From Paracoccus sulfuroxidans (GTDB taxonomy: Bacteria > Pseudomonadota > Alphaproteobacteria > Rhodobacterales > Rhodobacteraceae): a DNA stretch of 64,000 nt. The stretch spans positions 1 to 64,000 of the forward strand of contig NZ_VLKU01000011.1 in NCBI RefSeq assembly GCF_007830335.1. Reading direction: 5' to 3'. How positions within the stretch are numbered: the first letter of the stretch is position 1; each line of letters starts with the position of its first letter. Shown one piece after another: positions 15,795 to 23,402 of the stretch. The notes below the pieces were generated by a model. That model did no database searches. It was given only the letters and a program-made list of their open reading frames with translations, and was not told where the DNA came from. Position numbers and translations under genes: made by a program.

Positions 15795-16970
15795 GTGTCT
15801 CGCAAGAAGATCATCATGATATCGGTCCTGCTGGCCTCGTTTTCGCAGATGGCTGCCTACATCTGCGTGCCGGCGCTGCCGCTGCTTTCCGCCCTGTTCC
15901 CGTCAGGCAAAAGCGCCGTGATCGTGTCGATGTATCTCTTGTGCGCGGCAATCGGGCAGCTGGTTTGGGGGATATTGAGCGACCACTCCGGTCGAGCTCT
16001 GACACTCCGGTGGGGCTTGGCGCTGGGAACGGTCGGGACGATATTGTGCATCCTGTCCGACGACTGGCTGATGCTTCTCTTTGGAAGAGCCTTGCAGGCT
16101 CTGGGGTTTTCATCGTGCCTCGTCAATTCGCGTGCGATCATCCGGGACAACTGCGAAACAGATGAACTGCAACAGACCTTTGCCGCGACCACAGTGTGGA
16201 TTGCCATCATTCCCACGCTCACGCCGATCGCAGGTGGCGTGCTGTCGGACGTGTGGGGCGCGCGCGCGCCGTTCGTGCTGACCTTTCTTACCGCAGCCCT
16301 AGTGTGGATCGTCGTTGTTCGGGGCCTCGGCAAGACCACGCCTGCCGGCGCCCCCCTCAGCGCGAAGCCGTCCCGGCGTGTATTGCACGCAGTGGCACGT
16401 CCTGCGATCTGGGGCAGTGTGCTGGGCGCACTTCATTTCGGCGCGCTGAGCGCGTTCCTGTCCAATGCGCCAGACGTCGCGCAACACCTGAAACTCTATG
16501 CGCCGACTGCCTTTGGCCTGTTTCTGGGGTCGATGACCCCGCTGTTCATTCTGGGAGCCGTTGTTGCCAGAAAACGGCCCGCAGCAGTTCGCATCGACAA
16601 GGTGCCTGTGCTGATCCTCGTGCAGGTCGGTTGCGTCGTTGTGTCAATGACAGCAATCAGGGCGGATGCTCCGCTCTCTGCACTTAATCTGGCCGCAATC
16701 AGCCTTTTTTCCGTTTTGCAAGGCATGATACTCCCGGCGATCATTTCCTATGTCATGAGTGTGGAGCCGGGATACGGCGGGCGCGTGTCGTCACTGTTTG
16801 GGTCTATCCAGATGGCTGGAGGCGCACTGGGGATTTGGGTGGCCCAACGCATGCTGCTGATATGGTCTGACATTGGGATGCATGCCGTGATGCTAGTGTT
16901 TTTGACATCGGCCGGTCTGGTTTCGCTGCTCATGCTAGGTGGGCAACGCCCACCCGAATGGAGCCCTTGA
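15795..16970 (+). CDS. MFS drug/metabolite efflux transporter (Bcr/CflA-like)
   Basis: A 391-residue integral membrane protein with about 12 hydrophobic segments and the MFS motif A between the second and third (WGILSDHSGRALTLRWG). Overall length and the PALPLLSALF N-terminal motif resemble Bcr/CflA multidrug exporters that run on the proton gradient. It follows the biosynthetic operon after 96 bases with a GTG start, and is the natural candidate for export of the product or for self-resistance. The gap contains a possible GC-rich hairpin (AGCCCC near 15720, GGGGCT near 15747), so it may be partly uncoupled from the genes before it. Confidence 0.82.
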   Translation: MSRKKIIMISVLLASFSQMAAYICVPALPLLSALFPSGKSAVIVSMYLLCAAIGQLVWGILSDHSGRALTLRWGLALGTVGTILCILSDDWLMLLFGRALQALGFSSCLVNSRAIIRDNCETDELQQTFAATTVWIAIIPTLTPIAGGVLSDVWGARAPFVLTFLTAALVWIVVVRGLGKTTPAGAPLSAKPSRRVLHAVARPAIWGSVLGALHFGALSAFLSNAPDVAQHLKLYAPTAFGLFLGSMTPLFILGAVVARKRPAAVRIDKVPVLILVQVGCVVVSMTAIRADAPLSALNLAAISLFSVLQGMILPAIISYVMSVEPGYGGRVSSLFGSIQMAGGALGIWVAQRMLLIWSDIGMHAVMLVFLTSAGLVSLLMLGGQRPPEWSP

Positions 16971-17331
16971 TCTGAGATCCGACATTCCGCCAGTCTTTGG
17001 AGATACCAAGAGAAGTTTTCGCTAAAGGGTGGATTGCTTGCCTACGCCTCAAAAGTTTTTTCACATCGTTGCTGAACTCATATGACTCGAATATCAGAGT
17101 TGCTTCCTGGCTAGTGATGAGGGTGCGCGATTACGCTACCGATCAGGACAGGGTGATTTGGCGGCAGAGAAGGTTCGACGGCGGGCTCATTCTCCCCGCC
17201 ATAACCTTCAAGGATATCGATAAATATCAACAAATTAAGAATATCATCGGTTGCTGGAGGTAGCACATGTTGCGGGTCGCTAACTGTTGCGGGTCGCCAG
17301 CTTCCGGACAAAAGTGCACTAGGCTTAGGAC
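16971..17331. other. Intergenic DNA after the biosynthetic operon
   Basis: I see no supportable gene. A plus-strand opening at 16997-17263 has mixed composition and no recognisable motif. A GGCGGG/CCCGCC hairpin lies near 17180-17200. A 12-base word GTTGCGGGTCGC occurs twice in quick succession (about 17269 and 17286), next to the end of the IS5 remnant, which may be scar sequence. Confidence 0.4.
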
Positions 17332-17462
17332 TCATAGCCAGTATTTGACGAGTGCGGCGAGTGCGATGGCTGAGAGGAAGACCTTCGGGCATCTGTCGTA
17401 TCGGGTTGCCACACGCCGCCAATCTTTCACTCTGCCGAACATGATCTTGAACCGCTCCGGGT
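17332..17462 (-). pseudogene. Remnant of an IS5-family transposase (C-terminal end)
   Basis: The minus strand reads NPERFKIMFGRVKDWRRV then ATRYDRCPKVFLSAIALAAL and KYWL, ending with TGA at 17334-17332. This is the C-terminal block of an IS5-family transposase, including the segment around the catalytic Glu, with that position apparently lost (IER expected, PERF seen). The rest of the element is absent. The remnant marks an old insertion at the right-hand edge of the biosynthetic cluster. Confidence 0.75.
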
Positions 17463-17697
17463 TTGCCGGAGGCTGATTTTTGTTAGTTACGCGGCCATGG
17501 GTTCAGTTTCCAGAGCTGCGTAGAAGTTGGCCTCGGCTTCTGTGCATATGTAAGGAAAGAAAGCATGAAATTAAGCCCGGCGTCAGTCACGTTCACCGCA
17601 CAGTAGAGTGCGGCGGGCGTCCAGATACGCCGCAGCATGCACAAATGTCTGCTCATTCACAGTTGCGGTGATTGCCATACTGCACTGCAGTTAGGCC
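17463..17697. other. Scrambled intergenic DNA
   Basis: No intact gene. On the minus strand around 17546-17490 a short frame reads TEAEANFYAALETEPMAA then stop, similar in style to the extreme C-terminus of some IS3 OrfB proteins, so this may be another IS scrap. I would not name it more firmly. Confidence 0.3.
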
Positions 17698-17965
17698 GCC
17701 CTCCGCCCTCTCCGGCCACCGAGCTAGCGCGTGTCTGTGAGATGTCTGATTAGCGCAAGCTGATCATGCAATGGACAAGCTTGGACTCTTTGGTTGGACG
17801 GTTTACCGCTCATGTCCAGAGAGAGTCCTGCAGAACTCGAATGCATCCCAGTGATCTGCTTGGCAATCTTCATGTGCCGACGTGGGCGATTGATGCCCAA
17901 TGGACAGAGGAACTGTCAAAAATGGACAGAAAGTTGTCACAAATGGACAACTCAACTGTCACCGT
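17698..17965 (+). repeat. Left copy of an imperfect direct repeat flanking the defence genes
   Basis: This segment matches 25540-25793 in the same orientation. The best-kept core, 17828-17906 against 25675-25753, is 79 bases with two differences. Upstream of the core similarity continues but is weaker; downstream both copies share GAAAGTTGTCACAAATGGAC and then AACTC and TGTCACCG before diverging. The left copy has an extra 22-base unit. The pair brackets the OLD/helicase, HNH and TIR-nuclease genes and the intact IS5 element, and the right copy lies just 3' of tRNA-Lys. Confidence 0.8.
17900..17964 (+). repeat. Three tandem iteron-like units (ATGGACA...TGTCA)
   Basis: ATGGACA occurs at 17900, 17922 and 17943, that is at 22- and 21-base steps, each followed about seven bases later by TGTCA. 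The right copy of the long repeat has two such units (25747 and 25768). Two further reverse-oriented TTGACA words occur at about 18005 and 18028. Regular spacing near two helical turns suggests a protein-binding array, such as recombinase arm sites or an operator, but no bound protein can be named. Confidence 0.65.
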
Positions 17966-18395
17966 GCATTTTCCCAAAGCTTTGATTCCCGAGTCTCATC
18001 AATTTTGACAACGCAGTCTCGGCAAAATTGACAAAGCTATCGCACGACCACCCCACGGGCGGGGAGTTGGGCAAGACTGACGTTTTTGTCGCTGCATAGC
18101 CTGAGGCGAAGGCGGGAAGCGCGAAGACCTCAGCTATCGTAGCGCTCCCCGCCTTCGCGGAGCTGACGCGCGTCACGTTGGGCGGAGAATGGACCTTCGC
18201 TGCGTCGCAGCGAGGAATTTCAGATACCTCCGATGCGGACCTTCGACGCGCAAGAGCGATCTCGGTATCGACCCGGCCACAACAGACGCTCAGTCGAACG
18301 GTACAGCTAGCGAGCACATGATTTCAAAAATGGTCTTATTTCCCTGCGGTTTCCCCACTAAGGTGTGAAAAATTCATTTCAGGAAGTCCAGTGTT
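17966..18395. other. Intergenic region with a 17-bp stem hairpin, upstream of gajA
   Basis: No convincing gene; a minus-strand opening at 17952-18317 shows no motif I recognise. The notable feature is an inverted repeat: 18106-18122 pairs with 18142-18158 over 17 bases with one mismatch, around a 19-base loop. It has no U-run, so it is not an ordinary terminator. The AT-rich stretch at 18320-18395 probably holds the promoter of the next gene, whose binding site AGGAAG is at 18381-18386. Confidence 0.55.
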
Positions 18396-20126
18396 TTGCC
18401 CAAAATCGTGTACCTCAACATTAAAAACTTCAGATCCATCAAAGAACTATTGTGGATGCCCAGCCGAGGCATGAACTGCCTGGTTGGAATCGGAGATAGC
18501 GGCAAGACTACTGTGTTGGATGCAATTGACTACTGTCTTGGTGCAAGGCGTTCCATGCAGTTTTCCGATTATGATTTCCACAAGACCAACACCAGTGAAC
18601 CAATAAAGATCATGGTCGCGCTTGGTGATCTTGAACCATCACTTCTATCGATGGATTCCTATGGTGACTATTTTTGCGGCTACAACCTCACTACAGGAAC
18701 ATTTGAGGGGGAGCCGGGCCATGGCTTAGAGACAATCTTGGTGCTCCAACTGAAGGTTGAAAAAGACTTGGAGCCACAATGGTCACTTTTGTCGCAGCGG
18801 GCGAAGGCCAAGGGCATTGAGCGGAATTTACGATGGGAGGATCGCCAAACCTCCTCCCCCTTGCGACTAGGAGATCATCCAGACTGGCACCTCGCATGGC
18901 GACGTGGAGCTCTCTTTGAGAGGCTGACGGACGAAAAGCTGGCACTAACGGAGGGTTTGTCCGACGCCGCTCGAAAAGCCCGCGCAGATTTCGGCAGTAC
19001 AGCAAACAAGGAACTGACCGACAGCCTTGATATAGTGAAGAAGTCTGCCTATGAGTTGGGCGTACCAACGGCTGGAGCTGTACACGCGTTACTCGATGCA
19101 AACTCAGTGAAGTTTGGCACGGGAGCGATTGCGTTGCATGATGCGAACAACATACCACTATCATCTTTAGGGACAGGATCGAAACGTCTGCTGATTGCAG
19201 GCCTGGCAAGAAAAGTCGCAACGTCCGCTAGCATCGCCCTGGTTGATGAGTTTGAAACGGGTCTGGAACCGCATCGGATAAGAAGTCTGCTCAACACACT
19301 GGGTGCGAAGGACACACCTGCTACCCAACAGGTTTACGCAACAACGCATTCTCCAGTTGTTCTGAAAGAGCTGGACCACACCCAGTTGAAATTGCTGCGT
19401 GTTGACAAAACCACCGGAAACCACAGGATCCATTCCGCTTCTGAGAGTGCTCAGGGATTGCTGAGAAGTAACCCGGAGGCATTTCTAGCTAAACGAATAA
19501 TTGTTTGCGAAGGCAAATCTGAAGTTGGCTTTATAAGGGGGTTTGATCAGTATAGTTATGGCCTTGGAAATGTTTCAATGGAAGCGCTTGGAACCGTTTT
19601 AGTCGACGCAGGCGGAGCGAAGAAGGTGCTCCCTCCAGCGAATGAACTCCTTCGCCTCGGGTACAATGTATCAATCTTCATGGATAGTGACGTGCCGTTA
19701 GGGGCCGCTGATGAGGAGGCTTTTGTCACCGGAGGAGGATCAGTATTCAAGTGGACGAACCAATTTGCTCTGGAAGATGCGATTTTTAGGTGTGCCACTG
19801 GGCCGGTCATTGCGATGTTGTTGGACTACGCCGTTTCGTTGCCAAACGGCGACAAAGTCGACGCGCAAATTTGTACGGCGTCAAAAAACCAATTCAACCT
19901 AGCTCAAGCTAAGATTTGGGCGGAAACAAATACGCTTCCGCCTGTAACAGCCGGAATACTGGGCCAAGCAGCGCGTAGTGGAGATGGTTGGTTCAAGAGG
20001 ATTGCGCCGTATGAACATGTGGCAAAGAACATTTTAGCTCCCAGTTATTCCTCTCTACACACAGACCTGACGGGAATCACTACAGCGTTGATGAATTGGG
20101 CTTGGGGGCAGAATGACCGAACCTGA
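18396..20126 (+). CDS. gajA: OLD-family ATP-dependent nuclease, Gabija GajA-like
   Basis: A 576-residue protein with an N-terminal ABC-type ATPase and a C-terminal TOPRIM nuclease, the class 2 OLD layout of GajA (usual length about 580). ATPase marks: Walker A GIGDSGKTT (residues 31-39), signature-like LSSLGTGSKRLL, Walker B IALVDEFETGLEP and the H-loop YATTHSPVV. TOPRIM marks: IIVCEGKSEVGF with the metal-binding Glu and SIFMDSDVPL with the DxD. The TTG start has AGGAAG nine bases upstream. It overlaps a UvrD-like helicase by 14 bases, the pairing that defines Gabija, in which GajA cuts DNA when nucleotide levels fall during phage infection. Base composition is much less GC-rich than in the core genes. 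Confidence 0.82.
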   Translation: MPKIVYLNIKNFRSIKELLWMPSRGMNCLVGIGDSGKTTVLDAIDYCLGARRSMQFSDYDFHKTNTSEPIKIMVALGDLEPSLLSMDSYGDYFCGYNLTTGTFEGEPGHGLETILVLQLKVEKDLEPQWSLLSQRAKAKGIERNLRWEDRQTSSPLRLGDHPDWHLAWRRGALFERLTDEKLALTEGLSDAARKARADFGSTANKELTDSLDIVKKSAYELGVPTAGAVHALLDANSVKFGTGAIALHDANNIPLSSLGTGSKRLLIAGLARKVATSASIALVDEFETGLEPHRIRSLLNTLGAKDTPATQQVYATTHSPVVLKELDHTQLKLLRVDKTTGNHRIHSASESAQGLLRSNPEAFLAKRIIVCEGKSEVGFIRGFDQYSYGLGNVSMEALGTVLVDAGGAKKVLPPANELLRLGYNVSIFMDSDVPLGAADEEAFVTGGGSVFKWTNQFALEDAIFRCATGPVIAMLLDYAVSLPNGDKVDAQICTASKNQFNLAQAKIWAETNTLPPVTAGILGQAARSGDGWFKRIAPYEHVAKNILAPSYSSLHTDLTGITTALMNWAWGQNDRT

Positions 20127-21519
20127 TCCTCTCCAGATATCGAAGGGATGTATACAAGCTCCCGCGGGATGCGGAAAGACTCATCTGATTGCACAAAGCT
20201 TGAAGCGCTGCACAGCTGATAAACCAATCCTCGTATTGACTCATACGAATGCTGCGGTTGCTGCGCTTCGGCAGAGGCTGGACAAAAGCGAAGTTCCTCG
20301 TTCCAGCTACCGCCTCGCGACCATAGACGGATGGGCTATGAGAATGGTTGGTATGTTTCCTTTGAGGAGTGCAGCCGACCCTTCCATCTTGGAGCTATCC
20401 AATCCGGGGATTGATTATCCAGCCATAAAGGAGGCTGCCCTTACTCTGCTGCAAGGCCGTCATGTGGACAACCTCTTAGCAGCAAACTACTCTCGCCTGC
20501 TTGTTGATGAATACCAAGACTGCCTGAGCGCACAGCACCAAATTGTATGTGAACTTGCGAGAGTGCTGCCAACTTGCATTTTCGGCGATGTCCTCCAAGG
20601 AATATTTGATTTCGGAGACACGCAGGTAAACTGGAACTCTGAAGTACTTCGAGACTTTCCGTTGATTGGTGAGCTGTCGACACCATGGCGCTGGAAACTC
20701 GCCGGGGCGGAAGCACTGGGTCAGTGGCTTCTGGATTTGCGGCCAACACTTCTGAGTGGTCATCGAATTGACCTCTCCACGGCGCCATCAGAATTAGAAT
20801 GGATCGCAGTTTCTGGCGACCAAGATTTTGAAAAAATTCTCGCGGCGACGCATGATATGCCAAAGGGTATCGACAGCTCGCTAATTATTTGCAGCAGCCG
20901 CAATCGTCAGAGGCAACAACAAATAGCTCAGTTTACCAAAGGCGCATCGGTCGTGGAAAACGCGGACCTTGCGGACCTAGTTTCTTTTGCTCGACGTTTC
21001 GATTTTTCATCACCCAACGCTACTGCAGAATTGCTCAATGAGGCCGCAAGCGTTCTTCGCGGAATAAGTTCGACCGAAATGATAGCGAGAGTTGCTTCAC
21101 TTAAAGCAGGGACAAACCGGAAACCAGCCACTGATCAGGAAATGGCGGCGCTAAATTTCGACTCGGAAAAGACACCTCAAAAAGCGGCCGCCCTTCTGTC
21201 ATCACTGAGCAATCAGTCCGGTGTTTCCGCCTTCAGAGGAGAGGTGTTTCGGAATCTTCTAAAAGCACTGCATGCTTCTGTAAACGCAGACGATTTTGCT
21301 GACATGGCACTCAAGGCAAGAGAAGAGCGGCGCTTTCATAGCCGTGCCCTTGGCAAAAAATCTGTCGGTAGTACGCTCTTGGTGAAGGGATTGGAGGCTG
21401 ACCAGGTCGTTATTGTCGATACTCATGAAATGAATGCAAAAAACTTGTATGTTGCACTGACCAGAGGGGCGAAAAGAGTTGTTGTGTGCTCAACATCTCA
21501 GCATTTGCCCGCCATTTAA
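20113..21519 (+). CDS. gajB: UvrD/PcrA-like superfamily 1 helicase, Gabija GajB-like
   Basis: A 468-residue SF1 helicase. Walker A is APAGCGKTH (residues 16-24), motif Ia is in LTHTNAAVAALRQRL, motif II is DEYQDC (132-137), motif III-like STPWRW follows, and motifs V/VI are LLVKGLEADQVVIVD and YVALTRGAKRVVV. Length is close to that of known GajB (about 490), shorter than UvrD or PcrA because the accessory domains are reduced. It is translated in overlap with the OLD nuclease. In Gabija GajB binds GajA and senses DNA ends or unwinds DNA. Assignment rests on architecture and pairing; other OLD-UvrD pairs exist. Confidence 0.8.
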   Translation: MTEPDPLQISKGCIQAPAGCGKTHLIAQSLKRCTADKPILVLTHTNAAVAALRQRLDKSEVPRSSYRLATIDGWAMRMVGMFPLRSAADPSILELSNPGIDYPAIKEAALTLLQGRHVDNLLAANYSRLLVDEYQDCLSAQHQIVCELARVLPTCIFGDVLQGIFDFGDTQVNWNSEVLRDFPLIGELSTPWRWKLAGAEALGQWLLDLRPTLLSGHRIDLSTAPSELEWIAVSGDQDFEKILAATHDMPKGIDSSLIICSSRNRQRQQQIAQFTKGASVVENADLADLVSFARRFDFSSPNATAELLNEAASVLRGISSTEMIARVASLKAGTNRKPATDQEMAALNFDSEKTPQKAAALLSSLSNQSGVSAFRGEVFRNLLKALHASVNADDFADMALKAREERRFHSRALGKKSVGSTLLVKGLEADQVVIVDTHEMNAKNLYVALTRGAKRVVVCSTSQHLPAI

Positions 21520-21642
21520 CACGTCAAAAAGTTCGCTTCTTGAATATGCTGCACCCCGTGTGAATGGCTGCTTCACTCGCGCTGCAGTGAGTCATTCCAT
21601 TTGCCGCTGGAAGTCCGCAGAGGGCCGACTGCATGAAGCCGA

Positions 21643-22614
21643 TCAGCAGTAGTCATCAAATGTTTCTCCACGTTCCCAAGGCAGACCTTGAGCTACCGCA
21701 AAGGCCTTTTCCGCTCCGTCGCGCTGAAAGAACGTACCCTGACTCTCATGAACAAACTTTCCGTTTTCGAAGGTGATCTTTGAGATTGACCAAGGTTTGA
21801 TGGCGTCCTCACCGTGTTCGCCGAGCAAGAAAATGGTACTATCTTCGCCGGTCATCGCCACGTCCCCGACCCTTGTTTGCCCCCAGGGAGAAATTACTGC
21901 GACCGCCCCCTTCACCAAGCGGAATAGATATTCGGTGATTGGATGTTCGGCTGTAGCGTCGGGACAAAGGGGAAATTCAGCGGGCACTCGCCAATTGCGT
22001 TGGACGGCCCCATCTGTCTTGGATGCAATCAGTACTTCGACCGGTTCCTCAACTGTCTCTTGGACCCGGCCAAATATCCAATCGCCGATCCTGCCTCCTA
22101 ACGAAGGGTGGTCGGACGTTGCCCAGTTCTGCATTCTCCGCCGAGTATATTCAGCTTCGGCTGCCGATACATTCCTCATCCACTCGAAATCAGCAGTGAG
22201 TGTGTCGTTCTTCGGATTTCGCGGATCATCGAGGAATTCCTCGATGCTGCCATAAAGATTCAGTATCCGCTTCGCAGTGATCGGGTTGAGAAGAATATTC
22301 TCCAAGCGCGTGACCCATCTTAAGTTCTCAGGACGGTTGTTTCGACGGTTTGTATCGATGTGATCTACGACGTGACCCTTGCTCGGTTGCTTTCCATGAA
22401 ATGCTGTCGCAACAATCCGATGAAGTTTGTGATCCGAAATCGCCATGTAGCCGTCGCTTTTGCTTGGATTTCTAAAGGTCCAGGTTTCATCGAGCGGTCG
22501 CTTCCTCTGATTTTGTCGGGCGCGGCGAAGGACCGATCCATTATCACGAACGCAGTAGTTTTCATCGCGATAAACGCATTCAACTTCAGTGTTGAAGTTT
22601 TCCAATCCGTTCAT
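21643..22614 (-). CDS. HNH endonuclease domain protein
   Basis: A 323-residue protein whose N-terminal third carries an HNH_3-type nuclease motif: HRIVATAFHG, then HVVDHIDTNRRNNRPENLRW with the metal-binding His and Asn. The N-terminal region before it resembles the NUMOD4-like segment found with phage HNH enzymes. The C-terminal 200 residues have no motif I recognise. The ATG at 22614 is chosen because AGAAGGAG lies seven bases upstream; an ATG ten codons earlier has no such site. It faces the gajAB genes convergently with about 120 bases between. It may be a homing-type nuclease or a separate defence effector. Confidence 0.78.
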   Translation of the reverse strand: MNGLENFNTEVECVYRDENYCVRDNGSVLRRARQNQRKRPLDETWTFRNPSKSDGYMAISDHKLHRIVATAFHGKQPSKGHVVDHIDTNRRNNRPENLRWVTRLENILLNPITAKRILNLYGSIEEFLDDPRNPKNDTLTADFEWMRNVSAAEAEYTRRRMQNWATSDHPSLGGRIGDWIFGRVQETVEEPVEVLIASKTDGAVQRNWRVPAEFPLCPDATAEHPITEYLFRLVKGAVAVISPWGQTRVGDVAMTGEDSTIFLLGEHGEDAIKPWSISKITFENGKFVHESQGTFFQRDGAEKAFAVAQGLPWERGETFDDYC

Positions 22615-22865
22615 CAGCGGGCTCCTTCTAACGTCGTTAACCATATCGAGCAGGCCATCTTCAATCTTTAGAAAGTGATGCGCAACGATCGCGACAGCAA
22701 GGTTGAAAGTCCGGTATGGCTGCGCGGCGGCGCAGCATCAAGCGCGGGCTCAATGACCGGTTAGGGCCGGAAGTGTCCCAAGCGACACTGAGCAGCCCTG
22801 CTGCTCTACCGTGCTATAATGGCGACTGCTAGGGACGCGAGCTTTCGTATACCCCATGGAAGCTC

Positions 22866-23402
22866 CTAAAAAGATGCCATGCCCATTATGAAACGGCCGT
22901 ATTTTTGCCGAAGAAGCACGCCCAAATCCTCCGTCGAATTGGCGCCGCACAGTTCTGCTCGCGTGATCACGAGTATGATTTCATCGTCTCGGTTGAACAC
23001 GTCGCGGAGATGAGCATGTGCTGCCGTGATGTCGACGGCGTCGCCAGTTATGCCATTCGCCGCAACTAACAGCCCGAACTTTAGCTTCATCCTATGAATT
23101 TTGGACGTGAACGCGCGTAATGTGGCAGTGTTCACAGGAGCCGCCCAATTTTTACATTCAACAATCAGTAAGGGAGGAAGGAACGGAAGCCCTGTTCCCT
23201 TCACTTGATGATTGTAAAGGATCAGGTCTATCTCGAGCGAGCCCGGTAAGTCTTCGACATTCCGGTGGATTAAACCTACACCGTCGATCAGGCACAGCGT
23301 CTGTTCAATCACGTCCTCAAGTGCTTTACCCTTTTGGTCCGTATTTCCTGCGTCCCCAGCGGCAAGATGATCGATAATTTCTTGTTGTGGAATTGCGACC
23401 AT
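22866..23402 (-). CDS. Small PD-(D/E)XK-type nuclease, partner of the TIR-like fusion
   Basis: A 178-residue protein with a restriction-endonuclease-like (Mrr/PD-(D/E)XK) core: a helix with Glu29 (GKALEDVIEQ), the strand LEIDLILYN giving Asp59, and IVECKNW giving Glu82-x-Lys84. There is no separate DNA-binding or helicase domain. Its ATG directly abuts the stop of the upstream TIR-like fusion gene (TGAATG), so the two are almost certainly co-translated. Likely role: DNA or nucleic-acid cleavage in a two-gene defence module. A housekeeping role is unlikely given the island setting. Confidence 0.75.
   Translation of the reverse strand: MVAIPQQEIIDHLAAGDAGNTDQKGKALEDVIEQTLCLIDGVGLIHRNVEDLPGSLEIDLILYNHQVKGTGLPFLPPLLIVECKNWAAPVNTATLRAFTSKIHRMKLKFGLLVAANGITGDAVDITAAHAHLRDVFNRDDEIILVITRAELCGANSTEDLGVLLRQKYGRFIMGMASF

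Noticed and set aside
16997..17263. An 88-codon frame after the MFS gene
   Set aside because: No motif, no good binding site and a mixture of base compositions; it looks like chance opening in scar DNA.
17900..17964. A CRISPR array
   Set aside because: The units are 21-22 bases with variable internal bases and no spacer-repeat alternation, and no cas genes are nearby.
17766..18008. An 80-codon frame across the left direct repeat
   Set aside because: The matching frame in the right repeat (25616-25810) keeps only a short shared segment and runs on toward the tRNA. The conserved unit is the DNA repeat, not a protein.
17952..18317. A 121-codon minus-strand frame upstream of gajA
   Set aside because: It contains the long inverted repeat, has no recognisable domain and has no ribosome binding site that I could see.
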